Shown here one piece after another: positions 46,086-59,331 of a stretch of DNA of 64,000 nt. The notes below the pieces were generated by a model. It was not told the DNA's origin. It saw nothing but the letters and a program-made list of their open reading frames with translations, and made no database searches. Position numbers and translations under genes: made by a program. The DNA is from Atherix ibis (taxonomy: Eukaryota; Arthropoda; Insecta; Diptera; Athericidae): assembly GCA_958298945.1 (NCBI GenBank), contig OY282608.1, positions 14,733,933 through 14,797,932 of the forward strand, written 5' to 3'. Position 1 is the first letter of the stretch. Every line of letters starts with the position of its first letter.

Positions 46086-47104
46086 AACCAACAAACCAAC
46101 AAACCAACAAGCCAACAAACCAACAAACCAACAAACGAACAAAAAAACAAACCAAAAAACCAACAAACTAACAAACCAACCAGCCAACAAACCAACAAAC
46201 CAAGTAACCAACAAACCAACAAACCAACAAACCAAGAAACCAACAAACCAACAAACCTACAAGCCAACAAGCTAACAAACCAACAAGCCAACAAACGAAC
46301 AAACGAACAAACCAACAAACCAAGAAACCAACAAACGAACAAACCAACAAACCAAGAAACCAAAAAACCAACAAACCAACAAACCAACAAACCAACAAAC
46401 GAACAAGCCAACAAACCAACAAACCAACAAACCAACAAACGAACAAACCAACAAACCAAGAAACCAAAAAACCAACAAACCAACAAACCAACAAACCAAC
46501 AAACGAACAAGCCAACAAACCAACAAACCAACAAACCAACAAACCAACAAACGAACAAACAACCAAACCAACAAACCAACAAACCAACAAGCCAACAAAC
46601 CAACAAACCAACAAGCCAACAAACCAACAAACCAACAAACCAACAAGCCAACAAACCAACAAACCAACAAACCAACAAACCAACAAATCAACAAACCAAC
46701 AAACCAACAAACCAAAAAACCAACAAACCAACAAACCAACAAACCAACAAACCAACAAACCAACAAACCAACAAACGAACAAACCAACAAACGAACAAAC
46801 AAACAAACCAACAAACCAACAAACCAACAAGCCAACAAACGAACAAACAAACAAACCAACAAACCAACAAGCCAACAAGCCAACAAACCAACAAACGAAC
46901 AAACCAACAAACCAACAAACCAACAAACCAACAAACGAACAAACCAACAAGCCAACAACCCAACAAACCAACAAACCAACAACCAACAAACCAACAAACC
47001 AACAAACCAACAAACGAACAAACCAACAAACCAACAAACCAACAAGCCAACAAACCAACAAACCAACAAACCAACTAACCAACAAACCAACAAACCAACA
47101 AACC

Positions 47105-47140
47105 AACAAACCAACAGACCAACAGACCAACAGACCAACA
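47105..47140. repeat. Three consecutive copies of a rare unit variant
   Basis: The variant cagaccaa occurs three times in a row at about 47,115-47,138. I saw it only singly elsewhere, for example near 48,156 and 51,212. A private variant repeated in adjacent units is the expected trace of single-unit slippage. Confidence 0.85.
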
Positions 47141-47399
47141 AACCAACAAACCAACAAACCAACAAACCAACAAACCAACAAAACAACAAACCAACAAACC
47201 AACAAACCAACAAACCAACAAACCAACAAACTGACAAAACAACAAAACAACAAACCAACAAACCAACAAACCAACAAACCAACAAGCCAACAAGCCAACA
47301 AACCAACAAACCAACAGCCAACAAACCACCAAACCAACAAACCAACAAGCCCACAAGCCAACAAACCGACAAACCAACAAACCAACAAAAGAACAAACC

Positions 47400-48650
47400 A
47401 AATAACCAACAAACCAACCAACCAACAAACCGAGAAACGAAGAAACTAACAAACCGACAAGCTATCAAGCCAACAAACCAACAAGCCAACAAACGAACTA
47501 ACGAACAAACCGACAAACTAACAAACCAACAAACCAACAAACGAACAAACCAACAAACCAACAAACCAACAAACCAAAAAAACCAAAAAAACCAACAAAC
47601 CAACAAACCAACAAACCAAGTAACCAACAAACCAACAAACCAACAAACCAACAAGCCAACAAAGCAATAAACTAACAAACGAACAAACGAACAAACCAAC
47701 AAACGAACAAACCAACCAACCAACAAACCAACAAACGAACAAAGCAGCAAACCAACAAGCCAATAAACCAACAACCCAACAAGCCAACAAACCAACAAAC
47801 CAACAAACGAACAAACAAACAAACCAACAAACCAACAAACCAACAAACTAACAAACCAAGAAGCCAACAAACCAACAAACCAACAAGCCAACAAACCAAC
47901 AAACCAACAAACGAACAGATAAACAAACCAACAAACCAACAAACCAACAAACCAACAAACTAACAAACCAACAAGCCAACAAACCAACAAACCAACAAAC
48001 CAAAAAACCAAGTAACCAGTAAACAAAAAAACCAACTAGCCAACAAACCAATAAACCAACAAACGAACAAACGAACAAACCAACAAACGAACAAACCAAC
48101 AAACCAACAAACCAACAACCGCACAAACCAACAAACCAACAAGCCAACATACCAACAGACCAATAAGCCAACAAACCAACAAACCAAAAAACGAACAAGC
48201 AAACAAACCAACAAACCAACAAACCAAGAAACCAACAAGCCAACAAAACAAAAAACCAACAAACCAACAAACCTACAAACCAAGAAACCAAGAAACCAAC
48301 AAGCCAACAAACCAACAAACCAACAAACCAAGTAACCAACAAACCAACAAACCAACAAATGAAGAAACCAACAAACCATCAAACCAACAAGCCAACAAAC
48401 CAACAAACCAACTAGCCAACAAACGAACAAAAGAACAAAAAAACAAACCAACAAATCAAAAAACCAAAAAACCAACAAACCAACAAACCAACAAGCCAAC
48501 AAACCAACAAACCAAGTAACCAACAAACCAACAAACCAAGAAACCAACAAACCAACAAACCTACAAGCCAACAAGCCAACAAGCCAACAAACGAACAAAC
48601 GAACAAACCAACAAACCAACAAACCAACAAACAAACAAATCAACAAACCC
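47400..48650. repeat. Diverged copy of the 2.4-2.8 kb HOR family
   Basis: The marker order of 33,100-34,300 can be followed: agaaactaac, caagctatcaagcc (for caagccatcaagcc), aactaacgaac with aaaccgac, gcaataaactaac (for gcaataaattaac), and gtaaccagtaaac at 48,012 (for gtaaccagcaaac at 33,736). Several markers carry extra substitutions here, whereas copies 1-3 share them exactly, so this copy is older or less homogenised. Confidence 0.75.
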
Positions 48651-49960
48651 TTAAACCAATAAACCAAAAAACCAACAAACCAACAAACGAACGAGCCAAC
48701 AAACCAACAAACTAACAAACAAACAAACCAACCAACCAACAAACCAACAAACCAACAAACCAGCAAACGAACAAACAAACAAACCAACAAACCAACAAGC
48801 CAACAAACGAAAAAACCAACAAACAAACAAACAAACAAACCAACAAACCAACAAACCAACAAACCAACAAACCAACAAACCAACAAACCAACAAGCCAAC
48901 AAACCAACAAACCATCAAACCAACAAACCAACAAGCCAACAAGCCAACAAACCAACAAACGACCAAACCAACAAATCAACAAACCAACAAACCAACAAAC
49001 CAACAAACCAACAAACGAACAAGCCAACAAACCAACAAACCAACAAACCAACAAACCAACAAACCAACAAACCAACAAACCAACAAACCAACAAACGAAC
49101 AAACAAACAAACCAACAAACCAACAAATCAACAAGCCAACAAACGAACAAACGAACATACCAACAAACCAACAAGCCAGCAACCCAACAAACCAACAAAC
49201 GTACAAACCAACAAACCAACAAACCAACAAACCAACAAACCAACAAGCCAACAAACCAACAAACCAAGTAACCAACAAACCAACAAACCAAGAAACTAAC
49301 AAACCAACAAACCCTTAAACCAATAAACCAAAAAACCAACAAACCAACAAACGAACGAGCCAACAAACCAACAAACTAACAAACAAACAAACCAACCAAC
49401 CAACAAACCAACAAACCAACAAACCAACAAACGAACAAACAAACAAACCAACAAACCAACAAGCCAACAAACGAAAAAACCAACAAACAAACAAACAAAC
49501 AAACCAACAAACCAACAAACCAATAAACCAACAAACCAACAAGCCAACAAACCAACAAACCATCAAACCAACAAACCAACAAGCCAACAAGCCAACAAAC
49601 CAACAAACGACCAAACCAACAAATCAACAAACCAACAAACCAACAAACCAACAAACCAACAAACGAACAAGCCAACAAACCAACAAACCAACAAACCAAC
49701 AAACCAACAAACCAACAAACCAACAAACCAACAAACGAACAAACAAACAAACCAACAAACCAACAAATCAACAAGCCAACAAACGAACAAACCAACATAC
49801 CAACAAACCAACAAGCCAGCAACCCAACAAACCAACAAACGTACAAACCAACAAACCAACAAACCAACAAACCAACAAACCAACAAACCAACAAACCAAC
49901 AAACCAACAAGGCAACAAGGCAACAACCCAACAAACCAACAAACCAACAAACAAACAAAC
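48640..49960. repeat. ~650-bp tandem pair
   Basis: cccttaaacc (ttaaa at 48,651 and 49,315, offset 664), aaacgacc (gacc at 48,961 and 49,609, offset 648) and gtacaaacc (49,201 and 49,841, offset 640) recur in order. The offset drops by 16 and then 8 bases, so the second copy has lost three whole units. Confidence 0.83.
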
Positions 49961-50839
49961 ATACTAGCCAACAAGCCAACAAACCAACAAACGAACAAAC
50001 AAACAAATCAACAAACCAACAAACCAACAAACCAACAAACAAACAAACCAACAAGCCAACAAACGAACAAACCAACAAACCAACAAACCAACAAACCAAC
50101 AAATCAACAAGCCAACAAACCAACAAACCAACAAACCAAAAAGCCAACGAGCCAACAAACGAACAAACCAACAAACGAACAAACAAACAAACCAACAAAC
50201 CAACAAACCAACAAACAAACAAACAAACCAACAAGCCAACAAACCAACAAACCAACAAAACCAACAAGCCAACAAGCCAACAAACCAACAAACGAACAAA
50301 CCAACAAATCAACAAACCAACAAACCAACAAACCAACAAACGAACAAACCAACAAGCACACAAACCAACAAACCAAAAAGCCAACAAACCAACAAACCAA
50401 CAAACCAACAAGCCAACAAACTAACAACCCAACAAACCAACAAACCAACAAACCAACAAACCAACAAACCAACAAACCAACAAACGAACAAGCCAACAAA
50501 CCAACAAACCAACAAACCAACAAACCAACAAACCAACAAACCAACAAACCAACAAACCAACAAACGAACAAACAAACAAACCAACAAACCAACAAGCCAA
50601 TAAACGAACAAACCAACATACCAACAAACCAACAAGCCAACAACCCAACAAACCAACAAACCAACAAACCAACAAACCAACAAACCAACAAACCAACAAA
50701 CGAACAAACCAACGAGCCAACAACCCAACAAACAAACAAACCAACAAACCAACAAACCAACAAAACAACAAACCAACAAACCAACAAACCAACAAACCAA
50801 CAACCCAACAACCCAACAAACCAACAAACCAACAAGCCA

Positions 50840-51560
50840 ACAAACCAACAAACTAACAAACCCACAAGCCAACAAGCCAACAAACCAACAAACCAACAAA
50901 CCAACAAACGAACAAACCAAATAACCAACAAACCAACAAATCAACAAACCAAGAAACTAAGAAACCAAGAAACCAACAAACCAACAAACCAAACAAGCCA
51001 ACAAACCAACAAGCCAACAAACGCACAAACGAACAAACCAACAAACCAACAAACCAACAAACGAACAAACCAACAAACCAACAAACCAACAAACCAACAA
51101 ACCAATAAACCAACAAACCAACAAACCAACAAACCAACAAACCAACAAACCAACAAACCAACAAACCAACAAACCAACAAACCAACAAACCAACAAACGA
51201 ACAAGCCAACAGACCAACAAACCAACAAACAAACAAACCAACAAACCAACAAGCCAATAAACCAACAAACCAACAAGCCAATAAGCCAACAAACCAACAA
51301 ACCAACAATCCAACAAACCAATAAACCAACAAACCAAGAAACCAAAAAACCAACAAACCAACAAGCCAACAAACCAAAAAACCAACAAACCAACAAACCA
51401 ACAAGCCAACAAACCAACAAGCCAACAATCCAACAAACCAACAAACCAAATAACCAACAAACCAACAAAATATCAAACCAACAAACCAACAAACAAACAA
51501 GCCAACAAGCCAACAAACCACCAAGCCAACAAGCCAACAAGCCAAACCAAGTAACCAACA
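50840..51560. repeat. Block repeated from 44.1 kb (copy 2)
   Basis: This is the downstream partner of 44,130-44,900; see that entry for paired markers. It ends at the shortened unit in gccaaacc at 51,541, which is duplicated again at 51,802. Confidence 0.78.
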
Positions 51561-52019
51561 AACCAACAAACCAACAAACCAACAAACCAACAAACCAACA
51601 ATCCAACAAGCCAACAAGCCAACAAACCAACAAACCAGAAAACCAACAAACCAACAAACCAACAAGCCAACAAACCAACAAACTAACAAACCAAGTAACC
51701 AACAAACCAACAAAACATCAAACCAACAAACCGACAAACAAACAAGCCAACAAGCCAACAAACTACCAAGCCAACAAACCAACAAGCCAACAAGCCAACA
51801 AGCCAAACCAAGTAACCAACAAACCAACAAACCAACAAACCAACAAACCAACAAACCAACAATCCAACAAGCCAACAAACCAACAAACCAACAAACCAAC
51901 AAGCCAACAAACCAACAAACCAACAAACGAACAGACAAACAAACCACCAAACCAACAAACCAACAAACTAACAAACCAACAAGCCAACAAACCAACAAAC
52001 CAACAAACCAACAAACCAA
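51541..52019. repeat. 261-bp tandem pair tagged by a shortened unit
   Basis: The register-breaking junction gccaaaccaagtaacc starts at 51,541 and 51,802, 261 bases apart (32 units plus 5 bases), followed each time by a run of aaaccaac and then caatccaacaagcc. An older copy of the junction is at 44,876. The second copy fades before gtaaccagc at 52,020. Confidence 0.8.
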
Positions 52020-52960
52020 GTAACCAGCAAACCAAAAAACCAACTAGCGAACAAACCAATAAACCAACAAACGAACAAACGAACAAACCAACAAACAAAC
52101 AAACCAACAAACCAACAAACCAACAACCGAACAAACCAACAAACCAACAAGCCAACAAACCAACAAACCAATAAGCCAACAAACCAACAAACCAACAAAC
52201 GAACAAGCAAACAAACCAACAAACTAACAAACCAACAAACCAACAAGCCAACAAACCAACAAACCAACAAACCAACAAACCTACAAACCAAGAAACCAAC
52301 AAACCAACAAGCCAACAAACCAACAAACCAACAAACCAAGTAACCAACAAACCAACAAACCAACAAATGAAGAAACCAACAAACCAACAAACCAACAAGC
52401 CAACAAACCAACAAACCAACTAGCCAACAAACGAACAAACGAACAAACCAACAAACCAACAAATCAACAAACCAAAAAACCAACAAACCAACAAACCAAC
52501 AAGCCAACAAACCAACAAACCAAGTAACCAACAAACCAACAAACCAAGAAACCAACAAACCAACAAACCTACAAGCCAACAAGCCAACAAGCCAACAAAC
52601 GAACAAACGAACAAACGAACAAACCAACAAACCAACAAACCAACAAACGAACAAATCAACAAACCCACAACCCAACAAACCAAAAAACCAACAAACCAAC
52701 AAACGAACGAGCCAACAAACCGACAAACCAACAAACCAACAAACCAACAAACCAACAAGCCAACAAACCAACAAACCAACAAACCAACAAGCCAACAAGC
52801 TAACAAACCAACAAACGAACAAACCAACAAATCAACAAACCAACAAACCAACAAACCAACAAACCAACAAACCAACAAACGAACAAACCAACAAGCCAAC
52901 AAACCAACAAACCAACAAGCCAACAAACCAACAAAACACAAACCAACGAGCCAACAAACC
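52020..52960. repeat. Further copy of the 2.4-2.8 kb HOR family
   Basis: gtaaccagcaaacc at 52,020, followed by aactagcgaac (for aactagccaac), the ccgaac unit near 52,125, ctacaaaccaag, aaatgaag (near 52,367), and aactagcc near 52,430 match the order in 33,736-34,400. It is the rightmost copy recognised, just left of the change of variant population at 53.2-54.0 kb. Confidence 0.75.
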
Positions 52961-55900
52961 AACAAACCAACAAACTAACAAACCAACAAACCAACAAACC
53001 AACAAACCAAAAAACCAACAAACGAAAAAACCAACAAACCAACAAGCCAACAAACCAACACACTAATAAACCAACAAGCCAACAAACCAACAAACCAAGA
53101 AGCCAACAAGCCAACAAACCAACAAACCAACAAGCCAACAAACCAACAAACCAACAACCCAACAAACCAACAAACCAACAAAACGACAACCAACAAGCCA
53201 ACAAGCCAACAATCCAACAAACCAACAAACCAAGTAACCAAAAAGCCAACAAACTAACAAACCAACAAGCCAACAAGCCAACAAACCAACAAAGCAACAA
53301 GCCAACAAGCCAACAAACCAACAAACCAACAAGCCAACAAACCAACAAACCAACAAACCAACAAGCCAACAAACCAACAAGCAAATAAACCAACAAACCA
53401 ACAAACCAACAAACCAATTAACCAACAAACCAAAAAACCAACAAACCAACAAACCAACAAGCCAACAAACCAGCAAACCAACAAACCAACAAGCCAACAA
53501 ACCAACAAACCAACAAGCCAACAAACCAACAAACCAACAAACCAACAAGCCAACAAACCAACAAACCAACAAGCCAACAAACCAAAAAACCAACAAACCA
53601 ACAAACCAACAAACGAACAACCCAACAAACCAACAAGCCAACAAGCCAACAAACCAACAAACCAACAAACCAACAAGCCAACAAACCAACAAGCCAACAA
53701 ACCAACAAACCAACAAACCAAGTAACCAAAAAGCCAACAAACTAACAAACCAAAAAGCCAACATGCCAACAAACCAACAAACCAACAAGCCAACAAACCA
53801 ACAAACCAACAAGCCAACAAAGCCAACAACCCAACAAACCAACAAACCAACAAACCAACAAACCGACAAGCAAATAAACCAACAAACCAACAAACCAACA
53901 AACCAACAAAACAACAAGCCAACAAACCAACAAACCAACAAACTAACAAATCAACAAACCAAGTAACCAACGAACCAACAAACGAACAAACCAACAAACA
54001 AACAAACCAACAAACGAACAAACCAACAAACCAACAAACCAACAAGCCAACAAGCCAACAAACTAACAAGCCAACAAACAAACAAACCAACAAACCAACA
54101 AACAAACAAACCAACAAACCAACAAACTAACAAACCAACAAACCAACAAACCAACAAACCAAAAAACCAACAAACCAACAAACCAAGAAACCAACAAACC
54201 AACAAACCAACAAGCCAACAAACTAACAAACCAACAAACCAACAAACCAACAAACCAACAAGCGAACAAACCAACAAACCAACAAGCCAACAAACCAGCA
54301 AACCAACAAACCAACAAACCAAGTAACCAAAAAGCCAACAAACTAACAAACCAAAAAGCCAACAAGCCAACAAGCCAACAAACCAACAAACCAACAAACC
54401 AACAAAGCAACAAGCCAACAAGCCAACAAACCAACAAACCAACAAGCCAACAAACCAACAAACCAACAAACCAACAAACCAACAAGCCAACAAACCAACA
54501 AACAAATACACCAACAAACCAACAAACCAACAAACCAACAAACCAACAAACCAACAAACCAACAAACCAACAAACCAACAAACCAACAAACCAACAAACC
54601 AAAAAACCAACAAACCAACAAACCAACAAGCCAACAAGCCAACAAACCAACAAACCAACAAGCCAACAAGCCAACAAACCAACAAACCAACAAGCCAACA
54701 AACCAACAAACCAACAAACCAACAAGCCAACAAGCCAACAAACCAACAAGCCAACAAACCAAAAACCAACAAACCAACAAGCCAACAAGCCAACAAACCA
54801 ACAAGCCAACAAGCCAACAAACCAACAAACCAACAAGCAAACAAGCCAAAAAACCAATAAACCAACAAACCAACAAGCCAACAAACCAACAAACCAACAA
54901 GCCAACAAACCAACAAACCAACAAGCCAACAAACCAACAAACCAACAAGCCGACAAACTAACAAACCAACAAACCAACAAACAAATAAACCAACAAACCA
55001 ACAAACCAACAAACCAACAAACCAATAAACCAACAAACCAAAAAACCAACAAACCAACAAACCAACAAGCCAAAAAACACACAAACCAACAAACCAACAA
55101 ACCAACAAACCAACAAGCCAACAAGCCAACAAACCAACAAACCAACAAGCAAACAAGCCAAAAAACCAATAAACCAACAAACCAACAAACCAACAAACCA
55201 ACAAGCCAACAAGCCAACAAACCAACAAACCAACAACTCAACAAGCCAACAAACCAACAAACCAACAAGCCAACAAACCAACAAACCAACAAACCAACAA
55301 ACCAACAAACCAACAAACAATTAAACCAACAAACCAACAAACCAACAAACCAACAAACCAACAAAACAACAAACCAACAAGCCAAAAAACACACAAACCA
55401 ACAAACCAACAAGCCAACAAACCAACAAACCAACAAGCCAACAAACCAACAAACCAACAAACCAACATGCCAACAAACCAACAAACTAAGTAACCAACAA
55501 GCCAACAAACCAACAAACCAACAAGCCAACAAACCAACAAACCAACAAGCCAACAAACCAACAAACCAACAAACCAACAAGCCAACAAACCAACAAACAA
55601 ATAAACCAACAAACCAACAAACCAACAAACCAACAAACCAACAAACCAACAAACCAAAAAACCAACAAACCAACAAACCAACAAGCCAACAAACCAACAA
55701 ACCAACAAACCAACAAGCCAACAAACCAACAAACAAATAAACCAACAAACCAACAAACCAACAAACCAACAAACCAACAAACCAAAAAACCAACAAACCA
55801 ACAAGCCAACAAGCCAACAAACCAACACATTAACAAACCAACAAGCCAACAAACCAACAAAGCAACAAGCCAACAAGCCAACAAACCAACAAACCAACAA

Positions 55901-56529
55901 GCCAACAAACCAACAAACCAACAAACCAACAAACAAACAAACCAACAAAACGACAAACCAACAAGCCAACAAGTCAACAAACCAACAAACCAACAAACCA
56001 ACAAGCCAACAAACCAACAAGCCAACAATCCAACAAACCAACAAACCAAGTAACCAAAAAGCCAACAAACTAACAAACCAACAAGCCAACAAGCCAACAA
56101 ACCAACAAACCAACAAAGCAACAAGCCAACAAGCCAACAAACCAACAAACCAACAAGCCAACAAACCAACAAACCAACAAACCAACAAGCCAACAAACCA
56201 ACAAACAAATAAACCAACAAACCAACAAACCAATTAACCAACAAACCAAAAAACCAACAAACCAACAAACCAACAAGCCAACAAGCCAACAAACCAACAA
56301 ACCAACAAGCCAACAAACCAACAAACCAACAAGCCAACAAACCAACAAACCAACAAACCAACAAGCCAACAAACCAACAAACAAATAAACCAACAAACCA
56401 AAAAACCAACAAACCAACAAACCAACAAACTAACAAACCAACAAACCAACAAGCCAACAAGCCAACAAACCAACAAACCAACAAGCCAACAAACCAACAA
56501 GCCAACAAACCAACAAACCAACAAACCAA

Positions 56530-59331
56530 GTAACCAAAAAGCCCACAAACTAACAAACCAACAAGCCAACAAGCCAACAAACCAACAAACCAACAAGCCA
56601 ACAAACCAACAAACTAACAAGCCAAAAAGCCAACAAACCAACAAACCAACAAACCAACAAACCAACAAGCCAACAAACCAACAAACCAACAAGCCAACAA
56701 ACCAACAAACCATCAAACCAACAAACCAACAAGCCAACAAGCCAACAAACCAACAAACCAACAAGCCAACAAGCCAACAAACCAACAAACCAACAAGCCA
56801 ACAAACCAACAAACCAACAAACCAACAAGCCAACAAACCAACAAACCAATAAACTAACAAACCAACAAGCCAACAAACCAACAAACCAGCAAACCAAGAA
56901 ACCAACAAACCAACAAGCCAACAAACCAACAAACCAACAACCCAACACACCAACAAGCCAACAAGCCAACAAACCAACGAACCAACAAGCCAACAAGCAA
57001 ATAAACCAACAAACCAACAAGCCAACAAACATACAAACCAACAAACCAACAAGCCAACAAACCAACAAACCAATAAACCAACAAACCAACAAGCCAACAA
57101 ACCAACAAACCAGCAAACCAAGAAACCAACAAACCAACAAGCCAACAAACCAACAAACCAACAAACCAACAACCCAACAAACCAACAAACCAACAAGCCA
57201 ACAAACCAACAAACCAACAAACCAACAAGCCAACAAACCAACAAACAAATAAACCAACAAACCAAAAAACCAACAAACCAACAAACCAACAAACTAACAA
57301 ACCAACAAACCAAAAAGCCAACAAGCCAACAAACCAACAAACCAACAAGCCAACAAACCAACAAGCCAACAAACCAACAAACCAACAAACCAAGTAACCA
57401 AAAAGCCCACAAACTAACAAACCAACAAGCCAACAAGCCAACAAACCAACAAACCAACAAGCCAACAAACCAACAAACTAACAAGCCAAAAAGCCAACAA
57501 ACCAACAAACCAACAAACCAACAAACCAACAAACCAACAAGCCAACAAACCAACAAACCAACAAGCCAACAAACCAACAAACCATCAAACCAACAAACCA
57601 ACAAGCCAACAAGCCAACAAACCAACAAACCAACAAGCCAACAAGCCAACAAACCAACAAACCAACAAGCCAACAAACCAACAAACCAACAAAACAACAA
57701 GCCAACAAACCAACAAACCAATAAACCAACAAACCAACAAGCCAACAAACAAACAAACCAGCAAACCAAGAAACCAACAAACCAACAAGCCAACAAACCA
57801 ACAAACCAACAACCCAACACACCAACAAGCCAACAAGCCAACAAACCAACAAACCAACAAGCCAACAAGCAAATAAACCAACAAACCAACAAGCCAACAA
57901 ACATACAAACCAACAAACCAACAAACCAACAAACTAAGTAACCAACAAGCCAACAAACCAACAAACCAACAAACCAACGAGCCAACAAACCAACAAATTA
58001 ACAAGGCAACAAACCAGCAAACCAACAAGCCAACAAACCAACAAACCAACAAGCCAACAAACCAACAAACCATCAAACCAACAAACCAACAAGCCAACAA
58101 GCCAACAAACCAACAAACCAACAAGCCAACAAGCCAACAAACCAACAAACCAATAAGCCAACAAACCAACAAACCAACAAACCAACAAGCCAACAAACCA
58201 ACAAACCAACAAACCAACAAACCAACAAGCCAACAAACCAACAAACCAACAAACCAACAAACCAACAAACCAACAAACCAACAAGCCAACAAGCCAACAA
58301 ACCAACAAACCAACAAGCCAACAAACCAACAAGCCAACAAACCAACAAACCAACAAACCAAGTAACCAAAAAGCCCACAAACTAACAAACCAACAAGCCA
58401 ACAAGCCAACAAACCAACAAACCAACAAGCCAACAAACCAACAAACTAACAAGCCAAAAAGCCAACAAACCAACAAACCAACAAACCAGCAAACCAACAA
58501 GCCAACAAACCAACAAACCAACAAGCCAACAAATCAACAAACCATCAAACCAACAAACCAACAAGCCAACAAGCCAACAAACCAACAAACCAACAAGCCA
58601 ACAATACAACAAACCAACAAACCAACAAGCCAACAAACCAACAAACCAACAAGCCAACAAACCAACAAACCAATAAACCAACAAACCAACAAGCCAACAA
58701 ACCAACAAACCAGCAAACCAAGAAACCAACAAACCAACAAGCCAACAAACCAACAAACCAACAAACCAACAACCCAACACACCAACAAGCCAACAAGCCA
58801 ACAAACCAACAAACCAACAAGCCAACAAGCCAACAAGCAAATAAACCAACAAACCAACAAGCCAACAAACATACAAACCAACAAACCAACAAACCAACAA
58901 ACTAAGTAACCAACAAGCCAACAAACCAACAAACCAACAAACCAACAAGCCAACAATTCAACAAGCTAACAAATCAACAAACCAACAATCCAAGTAACCA
59001 AAAAGCCAACAAACTAACAAACCAACAAGCCAACAAGCCAACAAACCAACAAACCAACAAAGCAACAAGCCAACAAGCCAATAAACCAACAAACCAACAA
59101 GCCAACAAACCGACAAACCAACAAGCCAACAAGCCAACAAACCAACAAACCAACAAACCAACAAGCCATCAAGCCAACAAACCAACAAACCAATAAGCCA
59201 ACAAGCCAACAAACAAAAAAACTAACAAACCAACAAGCCAACAAACCAACAAACCAGCAAACCAAGAAACCAACAAACCAACAAGCCAACAAACCAACAA
59301 ACCAACAAACCAACAAACCAACAAGCCAACA
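56530..59331. repeat. 0.87-0.97 kb HOR series
   Basis: The marker gtaaccaaaaagccc starts at 56,530, 57,394 and 58,362 (spacing 864 and 968). Following markers repeat with it: actaacaagccaaaaagcc, the ccatcaaacc unit, ccagcaaaccaagaaacc (56,886, 57,758, 58,710) and cccaacacacc (56,941, 57,813, 58,773). A local 224-base duplication puts an additional ccagcaaacc at 57,110. Confidence 0.82.
57514..59331. repeat. 1.8 kb block repeated at 62,183-64,000 (copy 1)
   Basis: From here to 59,331 the sequence matches 62,183-64,000 at a constant offset of 4,669. Shared rare units include ccatcaaacc (57,582/62,251), caatacaac (about 58,611/63,280) and caattcaacaagctaac (about 58,953/63,622). I saw no difference in the stretches compared, but I did not compare every base. 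Confidence 0.88.

Larger units (their letters stand above)
1..54019. repeat. Left array domain, aaacgaac-containing
   Basis: The variant aaacgaac occurs throughout this part, often directly followed by aaacaaac. By eye the first 960 bases hold about 10 aaacgaac units and about 6 aagcc units. The aagcc share rises gradually rightwards, from roughly 10 kb on. The last unit reading exactly aaacgaac begins at 54,012. All the kilobase-scale HORs with 3.2, 7.1, 2.0 and 2.4 kb spacing lie in this domain. Confidence 0.85.

Noticed and set aside
48646..48662. cccttaaacc sites as an insertion scar
   Set aside because: The segment stays in register with neighbouring units, and its copy at 49,311 is explained by the local ~650-bp duplication.
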